A stretch of 64,000 bases of DNA from the NCBI GenBank assembly GCA_035547055.1, contig DASZVN010000046.1, positions 1-64,000 of the forward strand. Direction: 5' to 3'. Shown in pieces: positions 44,201 through 52,188 of the stretch. The notes under the pieces are model-generated. The model made no database searches and was not told the origin of the DNA. It saw only the letters and a list, made by a program, of their open reading frames with translations. Each line of letters starts with the position of its first letter. Position 1 is the first letter of the stretch. The translations under genes and the position numbers were made by a program. Source of the stretch: DASZVN01 sp035547055 (GTDB lineage: Bacteria; Pseudomonadota; Alphaproteobacteria; Rhizobiales; Methylopilaceae).

Positions 44201-45474
44201 CCCCGCGCCCGACGCCGCTCGCGTCAGCGTTGGCAGCGCTCGCCGCGGCCGCGCTGCTTCTCGCAATCCTGCTTGGGCGGCCGGAATTCGTCGCGGTCGC
44301 GGTACCGGGGCTGGTCGCGCTCCTCGCGGCAGGCCGTCCCGCCCCAGACATCCGTGTGGAGACCGCGCTGTCGGAGACGCGGCTCGTCGAGGGCGGCGGG
44401 CTGACGATCACGCTGGTCGCAACGAACGCCGGGTGCGCTGCCGCGACGGTCGAGTTGCTGCTGCCTGTGCCGCCCGGCTTTGCCGTGCTGTCCGGCGCGC
44501 ATCACGTGGCATTGCGGCTCGCGCCGGGCGGGGAGCGGCGCCTGACTCTCGTTCTCTGTGCGCTGACGCGCGGGCGCTTTCAGCTCGGCGAGGTACATCT
44601 CCGAATCACCGACGCCTTTGGCCTGCGCGTGGCCGAAGCACGGGGCGGTGCGGCGGCCAATGTCGAGGTCTATCCGCCCGTGCTCCAGGTTCGGCATCTG
44701 CCGCACCCGCGGCACATGCGGGCGACCTTCGGCAATTATGTTGCGCCGGGCGCCGGCGAGGGGCTGGAGCCGGCGGAGATCCGCGCCTTCGCGCCGGGCG
44801 ACAGCGTCCGGCGCATCCATTGGCCGGCCTCGCTCCGCCACGACCGGCTTCACGTCGCCACGTTCCACCCGGAGCGCAATGCCGACGTCGTCGTGCTGCT
44901 CGACAGTCTCGCCGAGACCGGCGCCCGGCCGCAATCGAGCCTCGACCGCTCGATTGCGGCCGCTGGCGCCATCGCGGCCGCCTATCTCGCGCGGAACGAT
45001 CGGGTCGGCCTGATCGACTACGGCGGCTATCTCCGCTGGGTCGCGCCCGCGACAGGGCGGCGCCAGCTCGACCGCATCACGGCGGCGCTGGTCGAGAGCG
45101 AGGCGGTGTTCAGCTACGCCAAGCGCGATCTCGACGTGCTGCCGCGTCGCGTCCTGCCGGTGGGCGCAATCGTCATCGCGGTGAGCCCGCTCCTCGACGA
45201 GCGCTTCACCCGTGCCCTGCTCGATGCCGCCGGCCGGAGCATTGACCTCGTCGTCCTTGCGGTCTCGCCGATCGAGGCGACCCGCGGTGTCGTGGCGGCG
45301 ACGCCGAGCATGGACCTTGCCTGCCGGCTCTGGCGGCTCGACTGGGAGGACCGTGCCGAGGCGCTCGGGAAACGCGGCATCCCGCTCCTGATCTGGCACC
45401 CGCCGGAGGAGTCGCTGGAAGCGGTGCTGGCCTCGTTGCCGCCACGGATGCAGGCAAGCCGGGCCACGGCATGA
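44197..45474 (+). CDS. DUF58-domain protein
   Basis: A 425-residue protein. Two N-terminal membrane helices (about 8-45) are followed by a beta-rich region. The DUF58 core near residues 190-245 contains R-A-F-A-P-G-D-S-V-R-R-I-H-W, H-V-A-T-F-H-P-E and V-V-V-L-L-D-S-L, a von-Willebrand-A-like metal-site start. It is the standard partner of MoxR. The GTG overlaps the moxR stop, and its stop overlaps the next ATG. Confidence 0.88.
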   Translation: MTPRPTPLASALAALAAAALLLAILLGRPEFVAVAVPGLVALLAAGRPAPDIRVETALSETRLVEGGGLTITLVATNAGCAAATVELLLPVPPGFAVLSGAHHVALRLAPGGERRLTLVLCALTRGRFQLGEVHLRITDAFGLRVAEARGGAAANVEVYPPVLQVRHLPHPRHMRATFGNYVAPGAGEGLEPAEIRAFAPGDSVRRIHWPASLRHDRLHVATFHPERNADVVVLLDSLAETGARPQSSLDRSIAAAGAIAAAYLARNDRVGLIDYGGYLRWVAPATGRRQLDRITAALVESEAVFSYAKRDLDVLPRRVLPVGAIVIAVSPLLDERFTRALLDAAGRSIDLVVLAVSPIEATRGVVAATPSMDLACRLWRLDWEDRAEALGKRGIPLLIWHPPEESLEAVLASLPPRMQASRATA

Positions 45475-46031
45475 CACCGCTCTTCGCCGCCGGCGCGGCC
45501 GGCATCGCCATCCTGGTCGGACTGCCGCTCTGGTGTAACGCAGCCCCCGAAATCGTGGTGCCCGCCGTGCTCGGCGGCATGGTCTGCGCCGCCGGAATCC
45601 GGCTTCGCTTCGTCGCGGTGGCGGTCCTCGGCGGTATCCTTGCACTGCTGGCGCTCGCACTGGCGGGGAGGGGGCCGGGTGGTCTCGCCGGCCTCGTCGT
45701 GTTCGCCGGTTTCGGCCTCGCCCAATGGCTGGTGGTGGAGACGGCGGCGCTTGCGGCACGCTTCCATGGCGCGGCGGTAGAGGGTGCGATCTGGCGAGCC
45801 TGGGGCCTGGAATGGGTGGGCCGCATTGCCGTCGTGCTCGGTGCGGCCGCCATTCTCGGCGCGCTCGGCATGGTCGTCGCGCCAGCTCTGCCTGCGCTCC
45901 CGAGGGCGCCGCTGGCCGCGCTTGGGTTGCTCGTCGCCGCAGGGGCCGCCTGGCGCGCGTCATGCCGGCCGGAGCAGACGAGCCGTAACCCCGCCGCTCC
46001 TTCGCTGGATGTTGAAACCAGCCGCTGCTAA
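45471..46031 (+). CDS. hypothetical multi-pass membrane protein
   Basis: A 186-residue, Ala/Leu/Gly-rich protein with five to six predicted membrane segments and a short polar tail ending in Cys. No family is recognised. The ATG overlaps the DUF58 stop, so it is the last member of the coupled 40672-46031 operon. It may be the membrane scaffold or substrate of the MoxR complex. Its last codons overlap the promoter of riboswitch 3. Confidence 0.65.
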   Translation: MTPLFAAGAAGIAILVGLPLWCNAAPEIVVPAVLGGMVCAAGIRLRFVAVAVLGGILALLALALAGRGPGGLAGLVVFAGFGLAQWLVVETAALAARFHGAAVEGAIWRAWGLEWVGRIAVVLGAAAILGALGMVVAPALPALPRAPLAALGLLVAAGAAWRASCRPEQTSRNPAAPSLDVETSRC

Positions 46032-46039
46032 TCTATGTC
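46012..46039 (+). promoter_or_regulatory. promoter of fluoride riboswitch unit 3
   Basis: TTGAAA (46012-46017), 16 nt, TATGTC (46034-46039), with the aptamer 8 nt on. It overlaps the 3' end of the preceding gene. Confidence 0.45.
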
Positions 46040-46046
46040 TTTCCCA

Positions 46047-46113
46047 GGGGATGGGGTCCCCCGAAACCGCCGAAGAGGCTGATGACTCCTGCCGCGCGGA
46101 AGCGCGGCGGGAG
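46047..46113 (+). promoter_or_regulatory. fluoride riboswitch (crcB motif) 3
   Basis: Close copy of the consensus: GGGGATGGGGTCCCCC (46047-46062), AACCGCC, GGCTGATGACTCCT. The switching hairpin is CTCCTGCCGCGC (46086-46097), loop GGAA, GCGCGGCGGGAG (46102-46113), a 12-bp stem with one G-U. It holds a GGGAG ribosome site with ATG 46120 six nt later, but that ATG is out of frame with the MutS-like gene (ATG 46193). Its control of the latter may therefore act by termination, mRNA stability or another route. Confidence 0.92.
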
Positions 46114-46192
46114 CGATTCATGTCAACGCCTCGGCGCTGCACATCGTCGCTCGCGCTAAGGCCGGCCCGGTGCCGGCGCGAGAGGTGTGACG

Positions 46193-47725
46193 ATGGCGTT
46201 CGGCAGCATCCTTTTCCCGGAAGGCGCGCAGGAAGTCCCGGAGCGGCGCGAGCAGCCCGATTTCTTCGTCGACCTCGCGCTCGACCAGATCGTCGGGACG
46301 GTGACTGCCGGCTGGGAAGAATACGACCTCAAGCCGATCTTCCACACTGCGCCGCAGGACGCCACGGTCGTCGCTCACCGCCATGCGGTGATGGCGGATC
46401 TGGAAGAGGCCGACATCATGGCGGCGGTCACGGCCTTCTCGCAGGCAATGCGCGAATCGCGCGCCGGTGTCGCCGAGACCACGAAGATGCATTACCGGCA
46501 TCAGCGCGAAGCCTCCTTCCTCGACGCCGTCCGGCTCTATTGCGCGGGCCTGCGCGCCCTCGCCGCTGCGCTGAAGGAACTGCCGATCCGCTCGCCCGGC
46601 CTGCGCTCCTTTCACGAGTATCTGGCCGCGCATCTCGCCTCGCCCGCCCTCGCCCAATTGTCGGACGGAGCCGACGATCTCAAGCGCGACCTCGCGGCCG
46701 TCCGCTACACCGTCCTCATCAGGGATGGCGGATTCCGCGTCAGCCAGTTCGAGGACGAGGACGATTATGGCGATGAGGTCCGGCGTACCTTCGAGAAGTT
46801 CAAGCAGAAGGACGCCGCGGCCTACACCTTCAAGTTCCCCGAGTTCGCCGAGATCAATCACATCGAGGCGGAAGTCCTGAAGGGTGTCGCCATCCTCAAT
46901 CCGGCGCTGTTCCAGCGCCTCGACGACTATTGCGAGCGGCACGCAGCATTCATCGACCCGGTGATCGGCCGCTTCGACCGCGAGATCAATTTTTACATTT
47001 CCTACCTCAAGTTCATTGGCAAATTCCGGGAACGGTCGCTCAACTTCTGCTATCCGCGCCTCGCGCTCGGCGACAAGACGGTCTCGGCCCGCGAAAGCTT
47101 CGACCTGGCGCTGGCGCACCGGCTGATCGAGGCGGACCTCCCGGTCGTCTGCAACGACTTCCACCTCGACGGCGCCGAGCGCATCTTCGTCGTCAGCGGG
47201 CCGAACCAGGGCGGCAAGACCACGTTCGCCCGCACCTTCGGCCAGATGCATTACCTCGCAAGCCTGGGCTGCCCGGTGCCGGGCCGCGCGGCGCGCCTCC
47301 TCCTCTACGACCGGCTCTTCACCCATTTCGAGAAGGAGGAGGCGCTTTCGACGCTCCGCGGCAAGCTGCACGACGACCTCGTGCGCATCCACGGCATCCT
47401 GGAAGAGGTGAGCCCGCGGAGCATCGTCATCCTGAACGAGATCTTCAATTCGACGGCGCTGCAGGACGCGATCTTTCTCGCCCGCAAGATCCTGGATCGG
47501 ATCGTCAGGCTCGATTGCCTGTGCGTGTGCGTGACCTTCATGGACGAACTGGCGTCGCTCGGCCCGCAGACGGTCAGCGTGGCCAGCACCGTCGTCCCCG
47601 GCAATCCCGCCGAGCGCACCTTCAAGATCGTTCGCAAGCCGGCCGACGGCCTCGCCTACGCCCTCTCGCTCGCCGAGAAATACCGCCTGACCCACGACAG
47701 CCTGAAGGAGCGGCTTCGCGCATGA
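46193..47725 (+). CDS. MutS-family ATPase-domain protein 1
   Basis: 510 residues. The C-terminal third is a MutS domain-V ATPase: Walker A V-S-G-P-N-Q-G-G-K-T-T near residue 335 and a Walker B-like V-I-L-N-E-I-F near 410. The usual Asp before the Glu is Asn here. Residues 1-300 are helical and may be core/lever domains; the mismatch-recognition domain I (F-x-E) is absent. The ATG follows GAGAGG; a GTG 6 nt upstream is possible. It is coupled to a second MutS-like gene. MutS-like genes are known members of fluoride-riboswitch regulons; the role is unknown. Confidence 0.85.
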   Translation: MAFGSILFPEGAQEVPERREQPDFFVDLALDQIVGTVTAGWEEYDLKPIFHTAPQDATVVAHRHAVMADLEEADIMAAVTAFSQAMRESRAGVAETTKMHYRHQREASFLDAVRLYCAGLRALAAALKELPIRSPGLRSFHEYLAAHLASPALAQLSDGADDLKRDLAAVRYTVLIRDGGFRVSQFEDEDDYGDEVRRTFEKFKQKDAAAYTFKFPEFAEINHIEAEVLKGVAILNPALFQRLDDYCERHAAFIDPVIGRFDREINFYISYLKFIGKFRERSLNFCYPRLALGDKTVSARESFDLALAHRLIEADLPVVCNDFHLDGAERIFVVSGPNQGGKTTFARTFGQMHYLASLGCPVPGRAARLLLYDRLFTHFEKEEALSTLRGKLHDDLVRIHGILEEVSPRSIVILNEIFNSTALQDAIFLARKILDRIVRLDCLCVCVTFMDELASLGPQTVSVASTVVPGNPAERTFKIVRKPADGLAYALSLAEKYRLTHDSLKERLRA

Positions 47726-49266
47726 AGGCGTTCCTCATGTATCGCGACCAGGACTTCGACCGGGAGCGCCCGCTGCCGCCGAACGAGCCGGATCTGCGCC
47801 AGGATCTGGAGCTCGACACCCTGTTCGCCGCGATGGCTGCCGGCGACGACTTCCTGCTCAAGGCCGCGACGAAGGCGGTGCTGACCAGCCTTGCCGTGGA
47901 CGTCGACACCATCCGCTACCGCCAGGCGATCCTGCGCGACTGCCTCGACAACGTCGAGGTGATCCACCGCCTCTACGCCATCTCGATGGAGCCGATCGAG
48001 CGGAAGAAGCACATCTATCTTGCCTTCGGCGGGCGCTATCCGGGCTCGGCATTGAGCGGTTCCGTCAACCTGCTGGACGCGCTGAAGGCGGTCCTGAGGG
48101 AACTCGCGGCGGTCGGGCGCGACCACGGCGGCAAATTCCGCTCCGAGGGGTTCCGCAATTTCTTCGCGATGATCGCGACGGAGCTCGACGACGACTATTT
48201 CCGTGCGATCGACGACCACCTGGCGCGCTTGAAGTTCCGCAATGGCGTCCTCATCAGCGCCCAGCTCGGCCCTGGCAATCGCGGACGGAACTACGTGCTG
48301 CGCAAGCAGGTCGTCGAGAAATGGGAGTGGCTGAAGGAAAAGCTCGGCTATGGCCGGCCCGGCTATCGCTTCACGCTCCACCCGCGCGACGAGGCCGGCT
48401 TTCGCGCGCTCTCCGAGATCCGCGACCGGGGCCTTGCCGCCGCCGCTGGCACGATGCTGCAGTCGACCGACCACATCCTCGATTTCTTCGCGATGCTGCG
48501 GACCGAGCTCGCCTTCTATATCGGCTGTATCAACCTGCGCGACCGGCTGGCGGCCAAGGGCGTGACGTTCTGCTTTCCCGATCCGGCGCCGGCCGAGGAA
48601 AGGCGCCTGTCCTTCGAGGGATTGCGCGAGCCCGGCCTCCTGCTCAGCCTCGCCGGCCCGGTGATGGCGAACGACCTCCGCGAGGCGCAGACGCTGATCG
48701 TCGTCACCGGCGCCAACCAGGGCGGCAAGTCGACCTTTCTTCGGAGCGTGGGCGTCGCGCAGCTCATGATGCAGGCGGGGATGTTCGTGCCGGCTGATTC
48801 GTTCTCCGCCAATGTCTGCGATGGCCTCTTCACCCATTACCGGCGCGAGGAGGACACCGGGCTCCGCAGCGGCAAGTTCGACGAGGAGCTGCGCCGCATG
48901 AGCGGCATCGTCGATGAGATCACCGCCAACCCGATGATCCTGTTCAACGAGTCCTTCGCCGCCACCAACGAGCGCGAGGGCTCGGAGATCGCCCGCCAGA
49001 TCGTCGCCGCTCTCCTCGAAAAACGGGTCAAAATCGTGTTCGTGACGCACATGTATGAGCTCGCGAGCCGTCTCGCCAAAGACGATCCCGAGGCCATTTT
49101 CCTGCGCGCGGAACGCGGCGCCGGCGGCCGCCGCACCTTTCGCCTCGTCGAAGGGCCGCCGCTGCAGACGAGCTACGGCCGCGACCTCTACGCCCAGGTC
49201 TTCGAGGAGATTGACGAGCCGCTCGGCCTGCGGATGCTGGCCGATGCGCCGCCGCTCGCCGAGTGA
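47722..49266 (+). CDS. MutS-family ATPase-domain protein 2
   Basis: 514 residues, a paralogue of the preceding gene. Walker A is V-T-G-A-N-Q-G-G-K-S-T near residue 330; the Walker B-like element is M-I-L-F-N-E-S-F near 405, again with Asn for Asp, then A-T-N-E-R-E-G-S-E-I-A. The N-terminal half is helical and no mismatch-binding domain is seen. The ATG overlaps the first protein's stop, so the two are probably made in equal amounts and act as a heterodimer, like the MutS-fold dimers known from DNA repair. Any DNA role in fluoride stress is unproven. Confidence 0.85.
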   Translation: MKAFLMYRDQDFDRERPLPPNEPDLRQDLELDTLFAAMAAGDDFLLKAATKAVLTSLAVDVDTIRYRQAILRDCLDNVEVIHRLYAISMEPIERKKHIYLAFGGRYPGSALSGSVNLLDALKAVLRELAAVGRDHGGKFRSEGFRNFFAMIATELDDDYFRAIDDHLARLKFRNGVLISAQLGPGNRGRNYVLRKQVVEKWEWLKEKLGYGRPGYRFTLHPRDEAGFRALSEIRDRGLAAAAGTMLQSTDHILDFFAMLRTELAFYIGCINLRDRLAAKGVTFCFPDPAPAEERRLSFEGLREPGLLLSLAGPVMANDLREAQTLIVVTGANQGGKSTFLRSVGVAQLMMQAGMFVPADSFSANVCDGLFTHYRREEDTGLRSGKFDEELRRMSGIVDEITANPMILFNESFAATNEREGSEIARQIVAALLEKRVKIVFVTHMYELASRLAKDDPEAIFLRAERGAGGRRTFRLVEGPPLQTSYGRDLYAQVFEEIDEPLGLRMLADAPPLAE

Positions 49267-49333
49267 GTGCATCGCGTCGGAAGGGAGCGAAACGACTTCT
49301 TTTCCAGACGTTAAGATGGTAGATTGTTGCCAA

Positions 49334-49395
49334 GGGGATGGGGTCCCCCTTTGAATGCCTGCGGGCTGATGACTCCTACCGCGAACGCGGAGGAG
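49334..49395 (+). promoter_or_regulatory. fluoride riboswitch (crcB motif) 4
   Basis: GGGGATGGGGTCCCCC (49334-49349), GCC/GGC inner stem (the usual AACCGCC is AATGCCT) and the GGCTGATGACTCCT core (49364-49377). The switching hairpin CTCCTACCGCG (49373-49383)/CGCGGAGGAG (49386-49395) buries a perfect GGAGGAG site 4 nt before ATG 49400. This is the clearest example here of ribosome-site control. A weak promoter (TTCTTT, 17 nt, TAGATT) can be drawn upstream. Confidence 0.92.
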
Positions 49396-49399
49396 CCCG

Positions 49400-49579
49400 A
49401 TGACCTCGATCGCCATTGCCGTGACTATTTCGCTGTTCCTGCTCGCCGGCGTGCTGGCCACCCGGCGGCGCGGTGATGCGTTTGTGCCTGTGCGGGTCAC
49501 GCAACGATACCGCCGGGGTGCGCCCCCCAACGTATTGAGGGAACGCGACCGCGATCCGACGGCGTCCCGCCGCGGCTGA
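49400..49579 (+). CDS. 59-residue membrane peptide under fluoride riboswitch 4
   Basis: A complete small frame starting 4 nt after the riboswitch-controlled GGAGGAG. There is one strong N-terminal membrane helix (residues about 3-20: S-I-A-I-A-V-T-I-S-L-F-L-L-A-G-V-L-A), then a very basic tail (T-R-R-R near 21-24; R-Y-R-R; R-E-R-D-R-D; S-R-R-G). No family is recognised. Ribosome-site placement makes it the direct target of the riboswitch. An N-in/positive-inside single-span peptide is predicted; whether it regulates a partner is unknown. Confidence 0.65.
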   Translation: MTSIAIAVTISLFLLAGVLATRRRGDAFVPVRVTQRYRRGAPPNVLRERDRDPTASRRG

Positions 49580-49601
49580 AGTCGCCGCCGCGCCTGTTGC
49601 T

Positions 49602-50456
49602 GTGAGCCGTGATCGCATGCCGTCGGCGGCGACTGCCGCCGACATCGAGCGGGTCGTTGCCGGGCTGCGCTCGTTCGTCGATGGGGATCGCGCGACTTTC
49701 GCGGTCATCGGCCTCGGGCCGCGCGCGGTCCCCGCGTTGCGGGCGCTCCTGTTCGAACGCGAGCCGAGCGGCCTTTACCAGCCGCGGTGCCGTGCCGCCC
49801 GGGCGCTGGCGGCGCTCCGCGCCTTCGACGTGCTCGCCGCGTTCCTGCGGCGCGAGACGGCCATCCCCGACGCGGTCGAGCGGCTGGGGGAGGAGGCGGT
49901 GATCAACGCCGCCGCAGAGGGATTGTCGCATCTCCGCGAGGGCTGGGTGTTCGATCTGCTGCTTGCCGTCGCCCGCCGCCATCCGAGCGGTGCACTGGCG
50001 AACGCGATCGGCTCCTTTCGCCGCGCCGAGGCCATTCCCGTGCTGGTCGAGCATCTGATCGAGGACGAGGCCCGGCCTGCCGCCGAGACCGCCCTGCTGG
50101 CCCTGGGTCCGGCCGCGCGGCCGGCGCTTCTGCGTGCAGCAAGAACGGCTGTGCCCTCCGCCCCGGAGGAAAGCCCGTCCAGTCGACGGCGGCGAGGCAG
50201 CGCCCTCAAGCTGCTCGCCGAAATCGGGGTGACGAGGGAGGAGTGGCGAGCGTTGGCACCGCTGGTCGATGATCCCGATGCCACCATCGCCCTCCGAACC
50301 TGTGTCGTTGGACTGACCCTGGGCGACAGTCCGGCGATCTGGCGACGCCTGTCGACGCTCTTGCGTGCGGCCGATCACGCCGACGCCGCGCGAATTTGCG
50401 CGCTGCTGTCGGCGCCGGTCGCGAAGGGCGAATGGGGCGGAGACGCGAGCCCCTAG
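49602..50456 (+). CDS. HEAT-repeat-like protein of unknown function
   Basis: A 284-residue soluble protein made of helical pairs of about 30 residues. Each repeats an A-V-P-A-L-R-A-L-L / A-A-R-A-L-A-A-L-R-A type pattern (e.g. near residues 40-70, 110-150 and 155-180), as in HEAT/PBS-lyase repeat scaffold proteins. GTG 49602 or ATG 49617 may be the start; neither has a strong ribosome site, so coupling to the upstream peptide (22 bp apart) is likely. It is convergent with the CNNM gene, with the two stop codons sharing the sequence CTAG (50453-50456). Confidence 0.6.
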   Translation: MSRDRMPSAATAADIERVVAGLRSFVDGDRATFAVIGLGPRAVPALRALLFEREPSGLYQPRCRAARALAALRAFDVLAAFLRRETAIPDAVERLGEEAVINAAAEGLSHLREGWVFDLLLAVARRHPSGALANAIGSFRRAEAIPVLVEHLIEDEARPAAETALLALGPAARPALLRAARTAVPSAPEESPSSRRRRGSALKLLAEIGVTREEWRALAPLVDDPDATIALRTCVVGLTLGDSPAIWRRLSTLLRAADHADAARICALLSAPVAKGEWGGDASP

Positions 50457-51544
50457 GACGGCGGGGTGTGGCGGTCCGAATAGCCGCTGGCGTTCCACGT
50501 GCTGCGGCTCTGGCGCAGGCGGATGATGCGGCGCTGCCGCGCAATATCGGGCGAGGTGCGAAGGGCGGAGATGTCTTCCGGCTCATCGGTGATCGCAATG
50601 CCGAGCAATGCCTCGAGAAGGTCCTCCAGGGTCACGATGCCGACGAACCCTTTCGCTCGATCGTGCACCAGGCCGATCGCCTCGTGCGCGGCGAGCAGGG
50701 TTTCGGTCGCGATCCGCACCGTCAACTCGCTCGCCAACCGTGGGAGGGGGCGTGCGAAAGGCGCGAGCGGCTGGTCCGGCGCTGCGCCTTCGGCGACTGC
50801 CCGAAGGATCTCCTTCACGAAGACATAGCCGAAGACCTCGGCCGGCTCGCCGCGAAAAACCGGGACCCGGCTGAATGCATCCGACTCGGGCGCCGCCAAT
50901 AGGGTATCGATCGGGCTATCGGCACTCACCATGAAGACCAGCGGCGCGGGCGTATGGACCTCGGCCAGGGTCACTTCCTGCGCGTAGACGAGGCTGGAGA
51001 GCAACTCCGCTTCCTCGTGGGTGATCGTGCCTTCACTCGGCGCCGCGGTAAGAAAGGCTGCGAGCTGGCGCCGAGTCATGCCGGTCGTCGTCTTGCCGGC
51101 GAAAAGCCGCGTGAGCGCGCGGCTGAGCGGCAGGATGGGCCGCATCAGAACGAGGGCGGCTCCGAGAATGCGCCCCGTTGATGGGGCGAGGGCAACGCTG
51201 TGGGTCGCCGCGAAGGTCTTGGGGCCGATCTCGGCGAAGATCAGCAGAAGGATCGTGAGGCCGGCCGATGCGTAGCCGACCGCGCTGCCACCCCACAGGC
51301 GCGCCGCTTCGGCGCCGACGAAGCCGGGGCCGATCGTGCCGGCCAGGGTGTTCACGATCAGGATGGCGCTGATCGCGTCGCCGAGCTCGCCGCGGCGGAT
51401 CTCGAGCAGCCGGGCCGCGCCGCGGGCGCCGTGGCGAGACAGACCCAGGAGATCCGGCGTCCGGGTGCTGAGGAGCACCGTTTCCAATATCGAACAGATC
51501 GCGCAGAGAAAGACGGCGAAGAGGATCCAGAACGCGAGCATCAT
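50453..51544 (-). CDS. CNNM/CorC (TlyC/hemolysin-family) membrane protein
   Basis: 363 residues. The N-terminal DUF21/CNNM transmembrane domain is residues 1 to about 180, with S-I-L-E-T-V-L-L-S-T and A-E-I-G-P-K-T in the family's order. It is followed by a cytoplasmic pair of CBS-like segments (about 200-320) with S-R-V-P-V-F near the first and V-T-L-E-D-L-L-E-A-L-L-G-I near the end, then a tail. ATG 51544 overlaps the phosphatase stop. Related proteins handle Mg2+ or Co2+; fluoride forms Mg and Al complexes, so a link through metal supply is plausible. It is the last gene of the fluoride operon. Confidence 0.85.
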   Translation of the reverse strand: MMLAFWILFAVFLCAICSILETVLLSTRTPDLLGLSRHGARGAARLLEIRRGELGDAISAILIVNTLAGTIGPGFVGAEAARLWGGSAVGYASAGLTILLLIFAEIGPKTFAATHSVALAPSTGRILGAALVLMRPILPLSRALTRLFAGKTTTGMTRRQLAAFLTAAPSEGTITHEEAELLSSLVYAQEVTLAEVHTPAPLVFMVSADSPIDTLLAAPESDAFSRVPVFRGEPAEVFGYVFVKEILRAVAEGAAPDQPLAPFARPLPRLASELTVRIATETLLAAHEAIGLVHDRAKGFVGIVTLEDLLEALLGIAITDEPEDISALRTSPDIARQRRIIRLRQSRSTWNASGYSDRHTPPS

Positions 51545-52188
51545 GGCACGGCGCGCGACGGCACCGCCGCCTCGGCGAGAGCGGCCAGGTGGGAGACGTC
51601 GTTCATGAGCAGGAGCTGCGCACGACGCACGGTCAAGCGGGCGACGCTGATCGCGCACGGATCCTGGGCCAATCGCCAGTAGGCGGAAAGCGGCAGGCCG
51701 AGCAGTTGGGTCAGGAGCACGCGGTTGGTGCTGTCGTGGCCGACGAGAACGACGGTCCCGTCGGTATCGCGGCCGACCACCGTCCGCAGCATGTCCGCGG
51801 TCCGCACCGCCATGTCCTGAAGCGATTCTCCGTTCGGGAACCGGACGAGGTCCGGCGCATCGTGCCAGTGTGCGTAGCGCTCCGGGTCGCCGCGCTTCAC
51901 CGCGTCGTGGGTCTGCCAACGCCAATCGCCATAGTCGAGGTCGGTCAGGTCGGCCGCAGTCGCGACCGCGGCGCCCGTCGCGGCCGCGATTGCCGAAGCC
52001 GTCGATATGCAGCGCGCGAGAGGGCTGGCATGGACGACGGCTGGTCGCCAGGAGCGGGCGACCCGCTCGGCCGTGAGCCGCGCCTGGGCCACGCCGGTCG
52101 GCGAGAGCGGCACGTCCGTCCGGCCGCGAAACCGCGGCGGCGCGATGCCCTCGACATGCCCGTGGCGGACCAGGACGAGGATCGTCAC
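51541..52188 (-). CDS. histidine phosphatase superfamily (PhoE/cofactor-independent PGM-like) protein
   Basis: A 215-residue phosphatase/mutase-fold protein. The R-H-G-H catalytic motif is near residue 9, the second Arg is in A-S-P-L-A-R near 55, the acid is in L-D-Y-G-D-W near 84, and the second His is in V-G-H-D-S-T near 150. The GTG overlaps the stop of the upstream unknown gene. Broad-specificity phosphatase, PGM-like or nucleotide roles are possible. Next to an enolase in a fluoride operon, a connection with 2/3-phosphoglycerate build-up (the enolase substrate) is tempting but inferred. Confidence 0.85.
   Translation of the reverse strand: MTILVLVRHGHVEGIAPPRFRGRTDVPLSPTGVAQARLTAERVARSWRPAVVHASPLARCISTASAIAAATGAAVATAADLTDLDYGDWRWQTHDAVKRGDPERYAHWHDAPDLVRFPNGESLQDMAVRTADMLRTVVGRDTDGTVVLVGHDSTNRVLLTQLLGLPLSAYWRLAQDPCAISVARLTVRRAQLLLMNDVSHLAALAEAAVPSRAVP

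Noticed and set aside
45784..46776. Plus-strand frame spanning riboswitch 3 and the start of the MutS-like gene
   Set aside because: It reads through a structured RNA and is Arg-rich. Only its ATG 46120, placed behind the riboswitch ribosome site, is noted as an oddity.
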